A DNA stretch of 64,000 nucleotides from Mycobacterium sp. (GCA_021732005.1 JAKFVT010000062.1:1-64000), one strand, 5' to 3'; counted from the first letter of the stretch, positions 34,845 to 45,872 are shown. Notes: generated by a model from the sequence alone, not told the origin. A program made the numbers and translations.

Positions 34845-37800
34845 ATGGCACCCACCGAACGCCCGACGCAGCAGACGCCCCGTTTCGCAATCATCGGTTA
34901 CGCGGCACGTCTTCCCGGAGCCGCGGATGCGGACCAGTACTGGGACGTCCTGCACAGCGGTCGGGACGCGATTTCGGAGGTTCCCGCCGATCGGTGGGAC
35001 ATCGAGGAATTCTTCGACTCAGACCCGGATGCGGCCGGCAAGATGGTCACCCGGCGAGCCGGGTTCGTCGACGATGTCACCGGGTTCGACGCACCGTTCT
35101 TCGGAGTGTCAGCGCGCGAAGCCAACCTGATGGATCCGCAGCACCGCCTGCTGCTGGAGACGGCGTGGCGGGCGGTCGAGCATTCCGGCACTGCGCCAAC
35201 GACTTTGGCGAACAGCAGAACCGGTGTGTTCGTCGGCTTGGCCACCCATGACTTCCTGGGTATGGCATCCGATGCGCTGAGCTACCCCGAGATCGAGGCC
35301 TATCTGGCGATCGGCACGTCCAGCGCGGCCGCCGCGGGCCGGATCAGCTACCGGTTGGGGCTGCACGGCCCCGCGGTCACCGTCGACACGGCGTGCAGCT
35401 CCTCGCTGGTGGCTATCCACCAGGCCTGCCAGGCACTGCTGCTGGACGAATGCGATCTGGCGCTGGCCGGCGGGGTGAACGTCATGCTCAGCCCGGCCAC
35501 CATGATCACGTTCTCGCACTCCCGGATGCTGGCCCCCGACGGCAAGTGCAAGACGTTCGACGCCTCGGCCGACGGTTACGTACGCGGCGAGGGTTGCGGT
35601 GTTGTCGCCATCAAACGCCTGGAAGATGCGCTCCGCGACGGCGACCACATCCGCGCCGTGATCCGCGGCAGCGCGGTCAACTCCGACGGCGCGTCGGGCG
35701 GGTTGACGGTCCCCAACGGCGTCGCCCAACAGCGCGTGATCGCCGAAGCGCTGGAGCGCGCCGGCCTGACGCCCACCGATATCAACTACCTGGAAGCCCA
35801 CGGAACCGGAACCTCGCTGGGCGACCCCATCGAGGTCCAGGCCGCCGCCGCCGCGCTCGGCAAGGGCCGCGATGCGGACCAGCCGCTGCTGATCGGATCG
35901 GCGAAGACCAACATCGGCCACCTGGAGGCCGCCGCGGGCGTCGCCGGCGTCCTCAAGGTCGTCCTGTCGCTCGAGCACTCCGAGCTGCCCCCGCACCTCA
36001 ACTTCAAGAACCCGTCCCCGCACATCCCGTGGGACCGGATCCCGGTGCAGGTCGTCGACAAGGCGCGCCCCTGGGAGCGTTCGGAGCGGCCTCGCATCGC
36101 CGGCGTCAGCTCGTTCGGGTTCTCCGGCACCAACGCGCACGTGATCCTCGAAGAGGCACCGGTCACCAACCCGGTTGCTGCCGGCGCAGTGCCGGACGAC
36201 CGCCGGTTCGCCGTGCTTCCGCTGTCGGCGCGCACCCCGGCTGCCCTGGTGCAGACCGCAGAGGACTACCGCAGCTGGCTCGGCGAGCACCCCGACGCCA
36301 CTCTCGCCGACGTCTGCCTGACCGCCGGAGCGGGCCGGGCCCACTTCGAACACCGCGCCGCCCTCGTGGTCAACTCCATCGAGTCGGCGCGCGAGCTGCT
36401 CGGCGCGCTCGCCGACGACCTGCCCGCTCCCGGGCTGGTGCGCGGCGACTGCGTCGATGCGCCGAAGACCGCCTGGTTGTTCCCCGGACAGGGCAGTCAG
36501 TACGCCGGCATGGCCCGCGAACTGTTCGAGACCGAGCCGGTGTTCGCCGACACCATGAACCGGTGCGCCGACGCCGTCGCCGGTGTGCTCGAAAAGCCGT
36601 TGCTCGACGTTGTCTTTGGAACTGACACGGCCGATCTGGATGGCGCCGAAACCCTGAAGCAGACCCGGCACGCCCAGCCCGCGATCTTCGCGGTCGAGAT
36701 GGGCTTGGCCAGGCTCTGGCAGTCGTGGGGTTTCGAGCCGGACGTGGTGCTCGGCCACAGCGTCGGCCAGTACTCCGCCGCCTGTGTCGCAGGGGTTTTC
36801 AGCCTCGAGGACGGCGCACGGTTGCTCGCCGAGCGTGGCCGTCTCTTCGGTGACCTGCCCGCAGGCGGGCGGATGTGCGCTGTCTTCGCCGACCCGGACC
36901 GGGTGGAGAGCCTGACCGACGAGTTCCCGAGCCTGTCGGTGGCCGCCTACAACGGCGCCAACACCGTGCTGTCGGGACCGGCCACCGACCTGGAACGTGC
37001 GATCGCCCAACTGTCGGACGAGGGCGCCCGCTGCGACTGGCTGGACACCAGCCACGCATTCCATTCGTCACTGCTCGACCCGGCCCTGGACGCCTTCGAG
37101 GCCTACGCCAACGGATTCGAATTCGCGGCACCCCAGCGGATTCTGGTGTGCAACCGGACCGGCGCCGCCCTGGGCCGCAACGCCAAGCTCGACGGGCAAT
37201 ACTGGCGCCGCCACGCGCGTCAGCCGGTGCAGTTCGCCAAGGGGGTGGCGACGCTGGCCGAACTCGGCTGCGCGCTGCTGCTCGAGGTGGGGCCGCAGCC
37301 GGTGCTCACCGCCGCCGCCCTGCGGGCTTGGCCTGACCCGGCGACCGCACCCAAAGCCGTTGCATCGCTGCGCCGTAACGGCGCAGACCACCGCCAGCTG
37401 ACCGAAGCTCTGGCTGGCGCCTACGTCGCCGGACATGTTCCCGACTTCGCCGCACTGCTGCACGAGCCGGCCCGCAAGCTCGATCTGCCGACCTACCCGT
37501 TCCAGCATCGCCAGTACTGGTATCAGAGCAAGCAGTCCCAGTCGACCGCGAATGATGCCGCCCGCACCGAGGCCGTGCAGCTGCTCGAGGACGGCAGGAT
37601 CGAGGAACTGGCCGCTCTACTCGGCGGGGACGGATCCACCACGGCCGCTGAGGTGCTGAGCAAGCTTGCCGCCCAACACAATCGGCAGCGCAGTGCACAA
37701 TCTATCGCCGACACCCGCTACGAGATCCGCTGGCAGAAGGCCATCAGCTCGTCGACCGAGGTCGGCGAGGGCGCGGCGTGGCTGCTGATCGGCGATGACG

Positions 37801-40800
37801 CCGCCGTCATGCGCCCGCTGGTCGATGCGCTGACCGCACACGGCCACCGGCACCGCGTCCTCGGTTTGCCGGTGTCCGACGCCGACGAGGAGCGCCTGGT
37901 CGCCGAACTGACCGCGGCGGTGCGGGACGAGCCTGCGTTGCGCATCCTGCACCTCGCGGCACTGGACTCCGACAGCGCGTCGTCGATGCGGTCACTGCTG
38001 CGGATGCAACACCGGGTACTCGGAGGCACCCAGCGCCTTTTCCGCGCCGCGGCCGCCGCCGACCTGCGCACCCCGATCTGGGTGCTGACCCAAGGCGCGC
38101 AACGCATCTCCGATGCCGACACGGTGTCGCCGGAGCAGAGCGGACTGTGGGGATTCTGCCGCGTCGCCGCGCTGGAGTACCCGCAGGTGTGGGGCGGTCT
38201 GGCAGATCTGTCCGGGACCGGCGCCGACGAGTGGACGCGGCTGATCAAGCAGGTCGTCACCGCGTCGCCCGGCGAGGATCAGATGGCGTTGCGGGACAGC
38301 GGTGTTCATGTTCCGAGGCTGGTCCGGCGGACCGGCCAGCCGAACTCGACCCCGCTGGAATTGCGCTCCGGGGTCACCTATCTGGTGACCGGCGGACTCG
38401 GCTCGATCGGGCTGGAGATCGCCGGATACCTGGCCGCGCACGGCGCTCGCCAGCTGGTGCTGACCAGCCGCCGCGCCCCCGACGAGGCCGCGCAGCGTCG
38501 CATCGACGCCCTCGGCGAACAGCACGGCTGCGCGGTCCGGGTGATCGCGGCCGACGTCGCCGACCCGCACGACGTCGCACGACTGCTCGCCACCGTGGCC
38601 GCCGAGCTGCCGCCGCTGGCCGGCATCGTTCACGCCGCCGGCGAGAACAGCACCACCCCGCTGAGTTCCCTCGACAGCACCGAGATCGACCGGGTGTTCT
38701 CCGGAAAGGTCTGGGGTGCTTGGTATCTCAGTGAGGCCGCCACCGATCTGAAGCTGGACTTCTTCCTGTCCACCTCGTCGATCTCGTCGGTGTGGGGCAG
38801 CTACGGCCAGAGCGCCTACAGCGCAGCCAACGCCTTCCTCGACGGGTTGACGTGGCGACTGCGCGAGCGCGGCGTCCACGGCATCAGCGTGAACTTCGGT
38901 CCGTGGTCGGCCGGCATGGCAGACCAGGACGCCCGTGCCCAGCTGGACCGCCGCGGGATCCGCACACTGTCGCCTACGGATGCACTGGCCGGAATGGCCG
39001 ACATCATGGCCGCCGCCGGTTCGCAAGGTCCGGCCGAAGCCGTTGTGGCGCGGATGGACTGGGCCCGCTTCCTGCCGATCTATCTGCAGGCCGGCCGCCG
39101 CTCACTGCTGGCCGAGGTGGCCCGCGAGGTTCCGGAGTCGGTGCCCGCGGCCACCGGAGCCTCAGGCACCACCCGGCTGGTCGAACAGCTCACCGCCGCA
39201 CCGGTGCAGCAGCGCAAGAAGCTCGTTCTGGAGTACCTGCGCAACACTGTCGCGGAGGTGACCCGGGTCGACGCGTCGGAGGTCCGCGAAGAGGCCGGAT
39301 TCTTCGACCTCGGCATGGACTCGCTGATGGCGGTCGAACTGCGGCGCCGTCTGGAACAGGCTGTCGGCAAGGAACTTCCGGCGACACTCGCCATGGACTT
39401 CCCGCGGCTGACCGACGTGGCCGACTACCTGCTCGGCGACGTGCTCAACCTCAACGAGAAGGCCGGGGCACAGCTTGCGGCCGCGCCGGCATCGCTGGCC
39501 GGCTCGGCGACCGACGAACCCATCGCCATCATCGCGGTGGCCTGCCGGTTCCCCGGCGCACCCGATGCCGAGGCGTACTGGGATGTGCTGTCCGGCGCAG
39601 TGGACGCGATCCGGGAGATCCCCGAGGACCGCTTCGACGTCGACCAGTACTACGACCCCGATCGGCAGACGCCGGGCAAGATCTACACCCGCAGCGGCGG
39701 CTACCTGGAGAGCGTCGACGGCTTCGACCCGGAGTTCTTCGGCATCTCCCCGCGCGAAGCGGTCTGGATCGACCCGCAGCAGCGCCTCATGCTCGAAATC
39801 GCCTGGGAGGGCTTGGAGCGTGCGGGCTACTCGGCCGCATCGCTGCGCGGCAGCCGTACCGGCGTGTTCGTCGGCGTCGGCGCCAACGAGTACTCGCATC
39901 TGCTGTCCGGCGAATCGGTCGAGAACCTCGAAGCCCACTTCATCACCGGCAACGCGCTCAACGCGATCGCAGGCCGGGTGGCGTTCACGCTCGGCCTGGA
40001 GGGCCCGGCGATGGCGGTGGACACCGCGTGCAGTTCGTCGCTGGTGGCCGTCCATCAGGCCAGCCAGGCGCTGCACTCCGGTGACTGCGACATGGCCCTG
40101 GCCGGTGGCGTCAACGTCCTGCTGAGCCCGGCGTCGATCGTCGCGGCGTCGCGCGCCCAGATGCTGGCCCCCGACGGCCGGTGCAAGACCTTCGACGCGG
40201 CAGCCGACGGCTACGCCCGCGGCGAAGGCTGCGGCATCCTGGTGCTCAAGCGGCTGTCCGACGCACAACGCGACGGCGACCGGATCGCCGCGGTCATCCG
40301 CAGCAGCGCGGTCAACCAGGACGGTGCGTCCAGTGGTCTGACGGTGCCCAACGGCGGTGCGCAGCAACGCCTCATCTCCGCGGCGCTGGCCCGTGCCGGT
40401 CTCGGCGGCGCAGACGTCGACTACCTGGAAGCCCACGGCACCGGCACCCCGCTGGGTGACCCGATCGAGGTGCAGGCCGCCGCAGCCGTCTACGGCGCCG
40501 GTCGCGATCCGATCCGCCCGCTGCTGATGGGAACGGCCAAGACCAACATCGGGCACCTGGAGTCCGCTGCCGGTGTGGCCGGTCTGATCAAGGTCGTGCT
40601 GTCGCTGCAGAACGAATTGCTGCCGCAGAACCTGCACTTCCAGAACCCGTCACCGCACATCCCCTGGGACTCGTTGCCGGTTCGGGTGGTCGACGAGGCC
40701 ACCCCGTGGGTCGCCAACGGCAGACCGCGCCGCGCCGGCGTCAGCTCGTTCGGCTTCACCGGCACCAACGCCCATGTGTTGATCGAAGAGGCACCGCAGC

Positions 40801-43800
40801 CCGCGCTCGGTGACGATCCCGCCGACGAACCGGTCGAGGTCATCGAGCCGGATCCGGTGCGTGAGCCGCTGAGTGTCCTGCCACTGTCGGCGCGGTCCGG
40901 GCAGGGCCTGCTGGCGTTGGCGCAGCGCTACTCCGATTGGCTGGCCGCCCATCCCGACGCCTCGCTCGCCGACGTGAGCTACACCGCCGGGGCGGGACGA
41001 TCGCACTTCGAGCACCGGGCGGCGGTGGTCGCGAACTCCGTGTCCGAGGCCAAGATGCTGCTCGACGATCTGGTGGCCAACCGGCTGCGGCCGGGCGTGC
41101 TCCGCGGCGAGTGCACCGACCCGCCGACCACCGCGTGGTTCTTCCCGGGACAGGGCAGCCAGTACCCGGGCATGGCGAAGGAATTGTTCGAAACGGAGCC
41201 GGTATTCGCCGACGCCCTGCGCCGCTGCGCGCAGGCCGTGGATCCGATGCTGCCGCGCCCACTGCTCGACGTACTGTTCTCCGGCGACCGCGAGAACGCG
41301 GAAACCCTGCGGCACACGTCATTTGCCCAGCCGGCGATCTTCGCCGTCGAGATGGGTCTGGCCCGGCTGTGGCAGTCCTGGGGCATCGAACCGGACGTGG
41401 TGCTGGGCCACAGCGTCGGCCAGTACGCGGCCGCATGCGTGGCAGGCGTGTTCAGCCTCGAGGACGGTATCCGCTTGATCGCCGAGCGCGGCCGGTTGTT
41501 CGGCGGCCTGCCCGAGGGCGGCCGGATGGTCGCGGTGTTCGCCGACCCCGACTATGTGGAGCGTGCCGCGGCGAGCTCCCCGCGCGTCTCGGTCGGTGCC
41601 TACAACGGCCGCAACACGGTGCTGTCGGGTCCGGGCGAGGATCTGGAGCAGATCGTCGCGGCCTGCAGCGAGGACGGTGCCCGGTGCACCTGGCTGGAGA
41701 CCAGCCACGCCTTCCACTCGGAACTGCTGGACCCGGTGCTCGACGAATTCGAGACGTTCGCAACGCAATTCGACTATGCGGTGCCGACCCGGCCGCTGGT
41801 CTGCAACCGGACCGGCGCGGTGCTCACCGCCGAGACGCCGATCAACGCGCAGTACTGGCGCCGGCATTCCCGGCAGCCGGTGCAGTTCACCGAAAGTGTG
41901 CGCACCGTGGCGGCCCTGGGTTGCTCGGTGCTGATGGAGATCGGTCCGCAACCGATCCTGACCGCCGCGGCCCTGCAGATCTGGCCGGAGTCCTCGGCAA
42001 CGCCGCGGGCGATCGTGTCGCTGCGCAAGGGAGCCAACGCCCAGCGTCAGATGACCGAAGCGCTTGCCACGACCTACATCTGCGGACACCGGCCGGACTT
42101 CGCGGCCCGGTTCCACACGTCGGGCCGGAGACTCGAACTGCCGACATACCCGTTCCAACGGCGCCGGTACTGGCCAAAAGCCTCCGGCATTGCAGGATTG
42201 GGTTCGGACGGCGTTCGACTCTCGGGCATCCTGGGCAGCGCCAAGGACCTGGCGTCGGGCGACACCGTCTACACGAACGTGCTGTCGGTCAAGACCCAAC
42301 CGTGGCTGGCGCATCACGTCATCTACGGCACCGTGGTGGTGCCCGGCGCGACGTACGCGGCGATGGCCATGGCCGCCGCAGGCGCACCGGCACGGGTGAA
42401 GGAAGTCTTCTTCTACGAGCCGATCATCCTGCCCGACAAAGCCTCTCGCGAGGTCCAGCTCAGCCTGCATCCCGTCGACGACGGCTGGAAGTTCCAGGTG
42501 CACAGCCGGCCCTACGGGGTTCGGGAGGCCGAGTGGTCGCTGAACTCCGACGGCACCCTGCTCTCCGGCGTCGACCCGGATGCGGAACAGGCGGAAACGG
42601 TGGCCCCGGACGAGGCGATCGAGCAGATGAATCGCACCCGCCCGCAGGAACTGTTCGACATCTTCCACGACATGGAATTGGCCTGGGGCCCGACGTGGTC
42701 GACCTCGCTGAAGTCGTTGTGGGTCGGCAAGGGTGAGGCGATCGGGGACATCGCGGTCGGCGAGGAACTCGGTGAGCATCTCGGCACCGAGCCGATCCAC
42801 CCGGTCTTGCTGGACCTGTGCACCGGTGTGGCCTTCCCGGCCTTCCCCGCCACGCTGGCCGCCGAGCAGGGGATGACGGATCTGTTCCTGCCGTTGCGCT
42901 ACGGGCAGGTGACGATCGCCGAGAAGATGCCGCGCCGGTTCTACTGCCGGGCCCGCTGGCACGAGAACACCATCAACAACGAAACCCAGGTTTTCGATAT
43001 CGATTTCCTGGATCGGGACGGACGAGTGCTCGGTGGTATCGCCGAGTTCACCGTGAAGCGTGCCCCGCGCGAGGCGTTGATGCGCGGGCTGGGTGGCGAC
43101 TCCACCCGGCTGCTGTACAGCCTCGGCTGGCAGGAGATCGCGGCGGCTCCGACGGCAGACGAGGCCGAAGACGGTGCCGGCAAGAGCGCGAACGGCACCT
43201 GGCTGATCGCCGGTTTCGACGCGCTGGCGACAGAGGTGCCGGGGGCGGTGACGGTCGCCGAGGCGACCGATCCGCAGTCGTGGCAGCGGGTGTTCGCCGA
43301 GGCCGCCGAACGTGGTGTGCCGGTCACCGGAATCGTCTGGCGCGGTTCGGGACACGCTACCGAGGACAGCTCCGCCGCGGAACTCGCGGCCCGGCTCGAG
43401 GCGCAGGTCGCCACGCTGCTCGGTGCCGCGCAGACCGCACTGGCCGAGCAGAAGGGCACGCTGTCCGACGGCCTGTGGATCGTCACCGAACGCGCGGTGG
43501 CGACCGAGCCCGGCGAGCCGGTCGATCCGGTCCAGTCCGCCCTGTGGGGATTCGGCCGCACCCTGATCGCCGAGCAGCCGAGCCTGCGTGTTCGCCTGGT
43601 CGACTCCGACGGCGGCGATGAGTCGCTGAGCTGGCTCGCCGGTGCGCTCGGCGCCCCGGTCGTCGAGCCGGAAATGGCAGTGCGACAGGGCCGTTTCCTG
43701 GTCTCCCGGCTGCTGCACTGGGCGCGCAACGGTCAGCTACCGATGCCGCGCAGCGACGACTACGCCCTGGCGCCGACCGAACGCGGCGCGATCGACAACC

Positions 43801-45872
43801 TCCGCCTGACCGAGGTCGAGGTGACCCCGCCGAAGGACAACGAGGTACAGGTCCGGATCGAGGCCGCCGGCCTCAACTTCCGTGACGTGCTCAATGTGCT
43901 GGGCCTCTACCCCGGCGATCCGGGCCCGATCGGTGGCGACCTCTGTGGTGTGGTCACCGAGGTCGGCTCCGCGGTCACCGGATTCGAGGTCGGCCAGCGA
44001 GTCTTCGGGTCGATGCAGGGCGCCTTCGCCAGCCGGTTGAATGTGCCTGCGCCACTGCTGACCACGGTGCCGGACGGGATCAGCGCGGTGGATGCCGCGA
44101 CGATTCCCGCTGCGGCGCTCACGGTCCGGCTCGCGTTCGACTGGGCGAAGATCAAGCCCGGCGACAAGGTGCTCATCCACGCCGCCAGTGGTGGTGTGGG
44201 GCTGGCCGCGGTGCAGATGGCCCGTGCGCACGGCGCCACCGTGTTCGCCACCGCGAGCAGGTACAAGCGCGCCACCCTGCGGGACATGGGCGTCGAGTAC
44301 GTCTACGACTCGCGCACAACGGAATTCGCGGACCAGATCCTTGCGGATACCGACGGCGCAGGTGTTGATGTGGTGCTCAACTCGCTGACCAGCGAAGGAT
44401 TCGTCGAGGCGACGGTGCGGGCCACCGCCAAGGGCGGCCGGTTCGCCGAGATCGCCAAGCGCGACATCTGGACGCACGAGCAGATGGCCGAGCTGCGTCC
44501 CGATATCGACTACGAGATCGTCGCGCTGGACGTCACGATGATGACCGATCCCGACCATATCCAGCGACTGATGGTCGAGGTCGCCGACGGCCTGGCCAAG
44601 GGCGAGTGGACGCCGGTGCCGGCCGAGGTTTACCCGCTGACCGAGGCCCGGACCGCGTTCCGGCGGATGCAGCAGGCACGCCACATCGGCAAGATCGTGG
44701 TGCAGATGCCCAAACCGCTACAGCCGCGCGGCGATCGGAGCTATCTGGTCACCGGCGGTCTGGGCGCGCTCGGCCTGCACACGGCGTCGTACCTGGCTCA
44801 GCTCGGCGCCGGCGACATCGTGCTGACCAGCCGCCGCACCCCGGATGCGGAGGCCCAGGCGGCCATCGACGCCATCACCGAGCGGTTCCACTGCCGGATC
44901 CACGTCTTCTCGGCCGATGTCGCCGAGGAGTCCGAAGTGGCCCAGCTGCTGGACAGGATGCGGGCCGAGCTGCCGCCGCTGGCCGGCGTGGCACACCTGG
45001 CCGGTGTGCTCGACGATGCCCTGCTACCGCAGCAGGACCTCGATCGGTTCCGGAAGGCATTGGGGCCCAAAGCGTATGGCGCGCACCATCTGCACCGGTT
45101 GACGAAGGACGACGATCTCGACTTCTTCATCCTGTACTCGTCGGCGTCGGCGGTGCTCGGCTCGCCCGCCCAGGGCAACTACGCCACCGCCAACGCGCTG
45201 CTCGACGGGCTCGTCGCGCAGCGACGGGCGCAGGGACTGCCTGCCATCGCCGTCAACTTCGGCCCGTGGGCCCAGGGCGGGATGGCCAGTTCGGCGGCCG
45301 CGGTCGCCAACCTCAGCGCCCAGGGCATGATGCCGCTCGAGCCGTCGGCGGCACTGGCCGCCCTCGGCGAGGCGATCCGGCAGGGCGCCGCGCAGGCCAC
45401 CGTGCTCAAGGCGAACTGGCAGCGGACGGCGAAGATGCTCGCCGGCATCCGTCCGCCCCTGCTGGACCAGGTGCTGCCCAGCGGCGACGGCGCCGTGGTC
45501 GGTGACAGCGAGCTGCTGCGGCAGCTGCAGGAGCTACCGGTGGCGGCGCGAGCCGGATTCATCACCGAGTTCCTGCAGAAAGAGGTGCAGGGCTTCCTGC
45601 GGCTCGCGCAACCGCCCGCCGCGTCCAGCCGGTTCCTGGATCTGGGCACGGACTCACTGATGGCGGTCGAACTGCGCAACCGGCTGTTCGGTCAGTTCGG
45701 CGGGAAGTTCGACATCAGCCCGACAGCGGTGTTCGACCATCCGACCATCGGGGAGCTCGCCGAGCATCTGGTCTCGCAGCTGCCCGATTCCGACGAGCCC
45801 GCGGCCGCGCCGGTGCAGACCACCTCCGCCGACGCGGCGGAGCCTGCGCCCGCGCCAGAATCCGAGGACTGA
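34845..45872 (+). CDS. pks: Bimodular type I polyketide synthase of TPP locus
   Basis: A 3675-residue PKS. Module 1 is KS (active Cys184), AT (Ser639; HAFH 737-740), KR (NADPH motif GGLGSIG at 1183; Tyr1325) and ACP (Ser1493), with no DH or ER. Module 2 is KS (Cys1729), AT (Ser2190; HAFH 2288-2291), DH (HxxxGxxxxP from His2491; Asp2657), ER (about 2985-3290), KR (Tyr3446) and ACP (Ser3604). All active-site residues that I checked are intact. HAFH in both ATs predicts malonyl units, hence an unbranched chain. No thioesterase ends the protein. Domain order, length and neighbours match the phleic acid synthase of trehalose polyphleate loci, where one unsaturated and one saturated two-carbon step alternate. 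The ATG has GGAGAA upstream. Confidence 0.95.
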   Translation: MAPTERPTQQTPRFAIIGYAARLPGAADADQYWDVLHSGRDAISEVPADRWDIEEFFDSDPDAAGKMVTRRAGFVDDVTGFDAPFFGVSAREANLMDPQHRLLLETAWRAVEHSGTAPTTLANSRTGVFVGLATHDFLGMASDALSYPEIEAYLAIGTSSAAAAGRISYRLGLHGPAVTVDTACSSSLVAIHQACQALLLDECDLALAGGVNVMLSPATMITFSHSRMLAPDGKCKTFDASADGYVRGEGCGVVAIKRLEDALRDGDHIRAVIRGSAVNSDGASGGLTVPNGVAQQRVIAEALERAGLTPTDINYLEAHGTGTSLGDPIEVQAAAAALGKGRDADQPLLIGSAKTNIGHLEAAAGVAGVLKVVLSLEHSELPPHLNFKNPSPHIPWDRIPVQVVDKARPWERSERPRIAGVSSFGFSGTNAHVILEEAPVTNPVAAGAVPDDRRFAVLPLSARTPAALVQTAEDYRSWLGEHPDATLADVCLTAGAGRAHFEHRAALVVNSIESARELLGALADDLPAPGLVRGDCVDAPKTAWLFPGQGSQYAGMARELFETEPVFADTMNRCADAVAGVLEKPLLDVVFGTDTADLDGAETLKQTRHAQPAIFAVEMGLARLWQSWGFEPDVVLGHSVGQYSAACVAGVFSLEDGARLLAERGRLFGDLPAGGRMCAVFADPDRVESLTDEFPSLSVAAYNGANTVLSGPATDLERAIAQLSDEGARCDWLDTSHAFHSSLLDPALDAFEAYANGFEFAAPQRILVCNRTGAALGRNAKLDGQYWRRHARQPVQFAKGVATLAELGCALLLEVGPQPVLTAAALRAWPDPATAPKAVASLRRNGADHRQLTEALAGAYVAGHVPDFAALLHEPARKLDLPTYPFQHRQYWYQSKQSQSTANDAARTEAVQLLEDGRIEELAALLGGDGSTTAAEVLSKLAAQHNRQRSAQSIADTRYEIRWQKAISSSTEVGEGAAWLLIGDDAAVMRPLVDALTAHGHRHRVLGLPVSDADEERLVAELTAAVRDEPALRILHLAALDSDSASSMRSLLRMQHRVLGGTQRLFRAAAAADLRTPIWVLTQGAQRISDADTVSPEQSGLWGFCRVAALEYPQVWGGLADLSGTGADEWTRLIKQVVTASPGEDQMALRDSGVHVPRLVRRTGQPNSTPLELRSGVTYLVTGGLGSIGLEIAGYLAAHGARQLVLTSRRAPDEAAQRRIDALGEQHGCAVRVIAADVADPHDVARLLATVAAELPPLAGIVHAAGENSTTPLSSLDSTEIDRVFSGKVWGAWYLSEAATDLKLDFFLSTSSISSVWGSYGQSAYSAANAFLDGLTWRLRERGVHGISVNFGPWSAGMADQDARAQLDRRGIRTLSPTDALAGMADIMAAAGSQGPAEAVVARMDWARFLPIYLQAGRRSLLAEVAREVPESVPAATGASGTTRLVEQLTAAPVQQRKKLVLEYLRNTVAEVTRVDASEVREEAGFFDLGMDSLMAVELRRRLEQAVGKELPATLAMDFPRLTDVADYLLGDVLNLNEKAGAQLAAAPASLAGSATDEPIAIIAVACRFPGAPDAEAYWDVLSGAVDAIREIPEDRFDVDQYYDPDRQTPGKIYTRSGGYLESVDGFDPEFFGISPREAVWIDPQQRLMLEIAWEGLERAGYSAASLRGSRTGVFVGVGANEYSHLLSGESVENLEAHFITGNALNAIAGRVAFTLGLEGPAMAVDTACSSSLVAVHQASQALHSGDCDMALAGGVNVLLSPASIVAASRAQMLAPDGRCKTFDAAADGYARGEGCGILVLKRLSDAQRDGDRIAAVIRSSAVNQDGASSGLTVPNGGAQQRLISAALARAGLGGADVDYLEAHGTGTPLGDPIEVQAAAAVYGAGRDPIRPLLMGTAKTNIGHLESAAGVAGLIKVVLSLQNELLPQNLHFQNPSPHIPWDSLPVRVVDEATPWVANGRPRRAGVSSFGFTGTNAHVLIEEAPQPALGDDPADEPVEVIEPDPVREPLSVLPLSARSGQGLLALAQRYSDWLAAHPDASLADVSYTAGAGRSHFEHRAAVVANSVSEAKMLLDDLVANRLRPGVLRGECTDPPTTAWFFPGQGSQYPGMAKELFETEPVFADALRRCAQAVDPMLPRPLLDVLFSGDRENAETLRHTSFAQPAIFAVEMGLARLWQSWGIEPDVVLGHSVGQYAAACVAGVFSLEDGIRLIAERGRLFGGLPEGGRMVAVFADPDYVERAAASSPRVSVGAYNGRNTVLSGPGEDLEQIVAACSEDGARCTWLETSHAFHSELLDPVLDEFETFATQFDYAVPTRPLVCNRTGAVLTAETPINAQYWRRHSRQPVQFTESVRTVAALGCSVLMEIGPQPILTAAALQIWPESSATPRAIVSLRKGANAQRQMTEALATTYICGHRPDFAARFHTSGRRLELPTYPFQRRRYWPKASGIAGLGSDGVRLSGILGSAKDLASGDTVYTNVLSVKTQPWLAHHVIYGTVVVPGATYAAMAMAAAGAPARVKEVFFYEPIILPDKASREVQLSLHPVDDGWKFQVHSRPYGVREAEWSLNSDGTLLSGVDPDAEQAETVAPDEAIEQMNRTRPQELFDIFHDMELAWGPTWSTSLKSLWVGKGEAIGDIAVGEELGEHLGTEPIHPVLLDLCTGVAFPAFPATLAAEQGMTDLFLPLRYGQVTIAEKMPRRFYCRARWHENTINNETQVFDIDFLDRDGRVLGGIAEFTVKRAPREALMRGLGGDSTRLLYSLGWQEIAAAPTADEAEDGAGKSANGTWLIAGFDALATEVPGAVTVAEATDPQSWQRVFAEAAERGVPVTGIVWRGSGHATEDSSAAELAARLEAQVATLLGAAQTALAEQKGTLSDGLWIVTERAVATEPGEPVDPVQSALWGFGRTLIAEQPSLRVRLVDSDGGDESLSWLAGALGAPVVEPEMAVRQGRFLVSRLLHWARNGQLPMPRSDDYALAPTERGAIDNLRLTEVEVTPPKDNEVQVRIEAAGLNFRDVLNVLGLYPGDPGPIGGDLCGVVTEVGSAVTGFEVGQRVFGSMQGAFASRLNVPAPLLTTVPDGISAVDAATIPAAALTVRLAFDWAKIKPGDKVLIHAASGGVGLAAVQMARAHGATVFATASRYKRATLRDMGVEYVYDSRTTEFADQILADTDGAGVDVVLNSLTSEGFVEATVRATAKGGRFAEIAKRDIWTHEQMAELRPDIDYEIVALDVTMMTDPDHIQRLMVEVADGLAKGEWTPVPAEVYPLTEARTAFRRMQQARHIGKIVVQMPKPLQPRGDRSYLVTGGLGALGLHTASYLAQLGAGDIVLTSRRTPDAEAQAAIDAITERFHCRIHVFSADVAEESEVAQLLDRMRAELPPLAGVAHLAGVLDDALLPQQDLDRFRKALGPKAYGAHHLHRLTKDDDLDFFILYSSASAVLGSPAQGNYATANALLDGLVAQRRAQGLPAIAVNFGPWAQGGMASSAAAVANLSAQGMMPLEPSAALAALGEAIRQGAAQATVLKANWQRTAKMLAGIRPPLLDQVLPSGDGAVVGDSELLRQLQELPVAARAGFITEFLQKEVQGFLRLAQPPAASSRFLDLGTDSLMAVELRNRLFGQFGGKFDISPTAVFDHPTIGELAEHLVSQLPDSDEPAAAPVQTTSADAAEPAPAPESED

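Noticed and set aside
41319..43718. 799-codon frame antisense to the PKS
   Set aside because: Shadow of codon bias in the PKS; the sequence is low-complexity in His, Gln, Arg and Gly with no domains.
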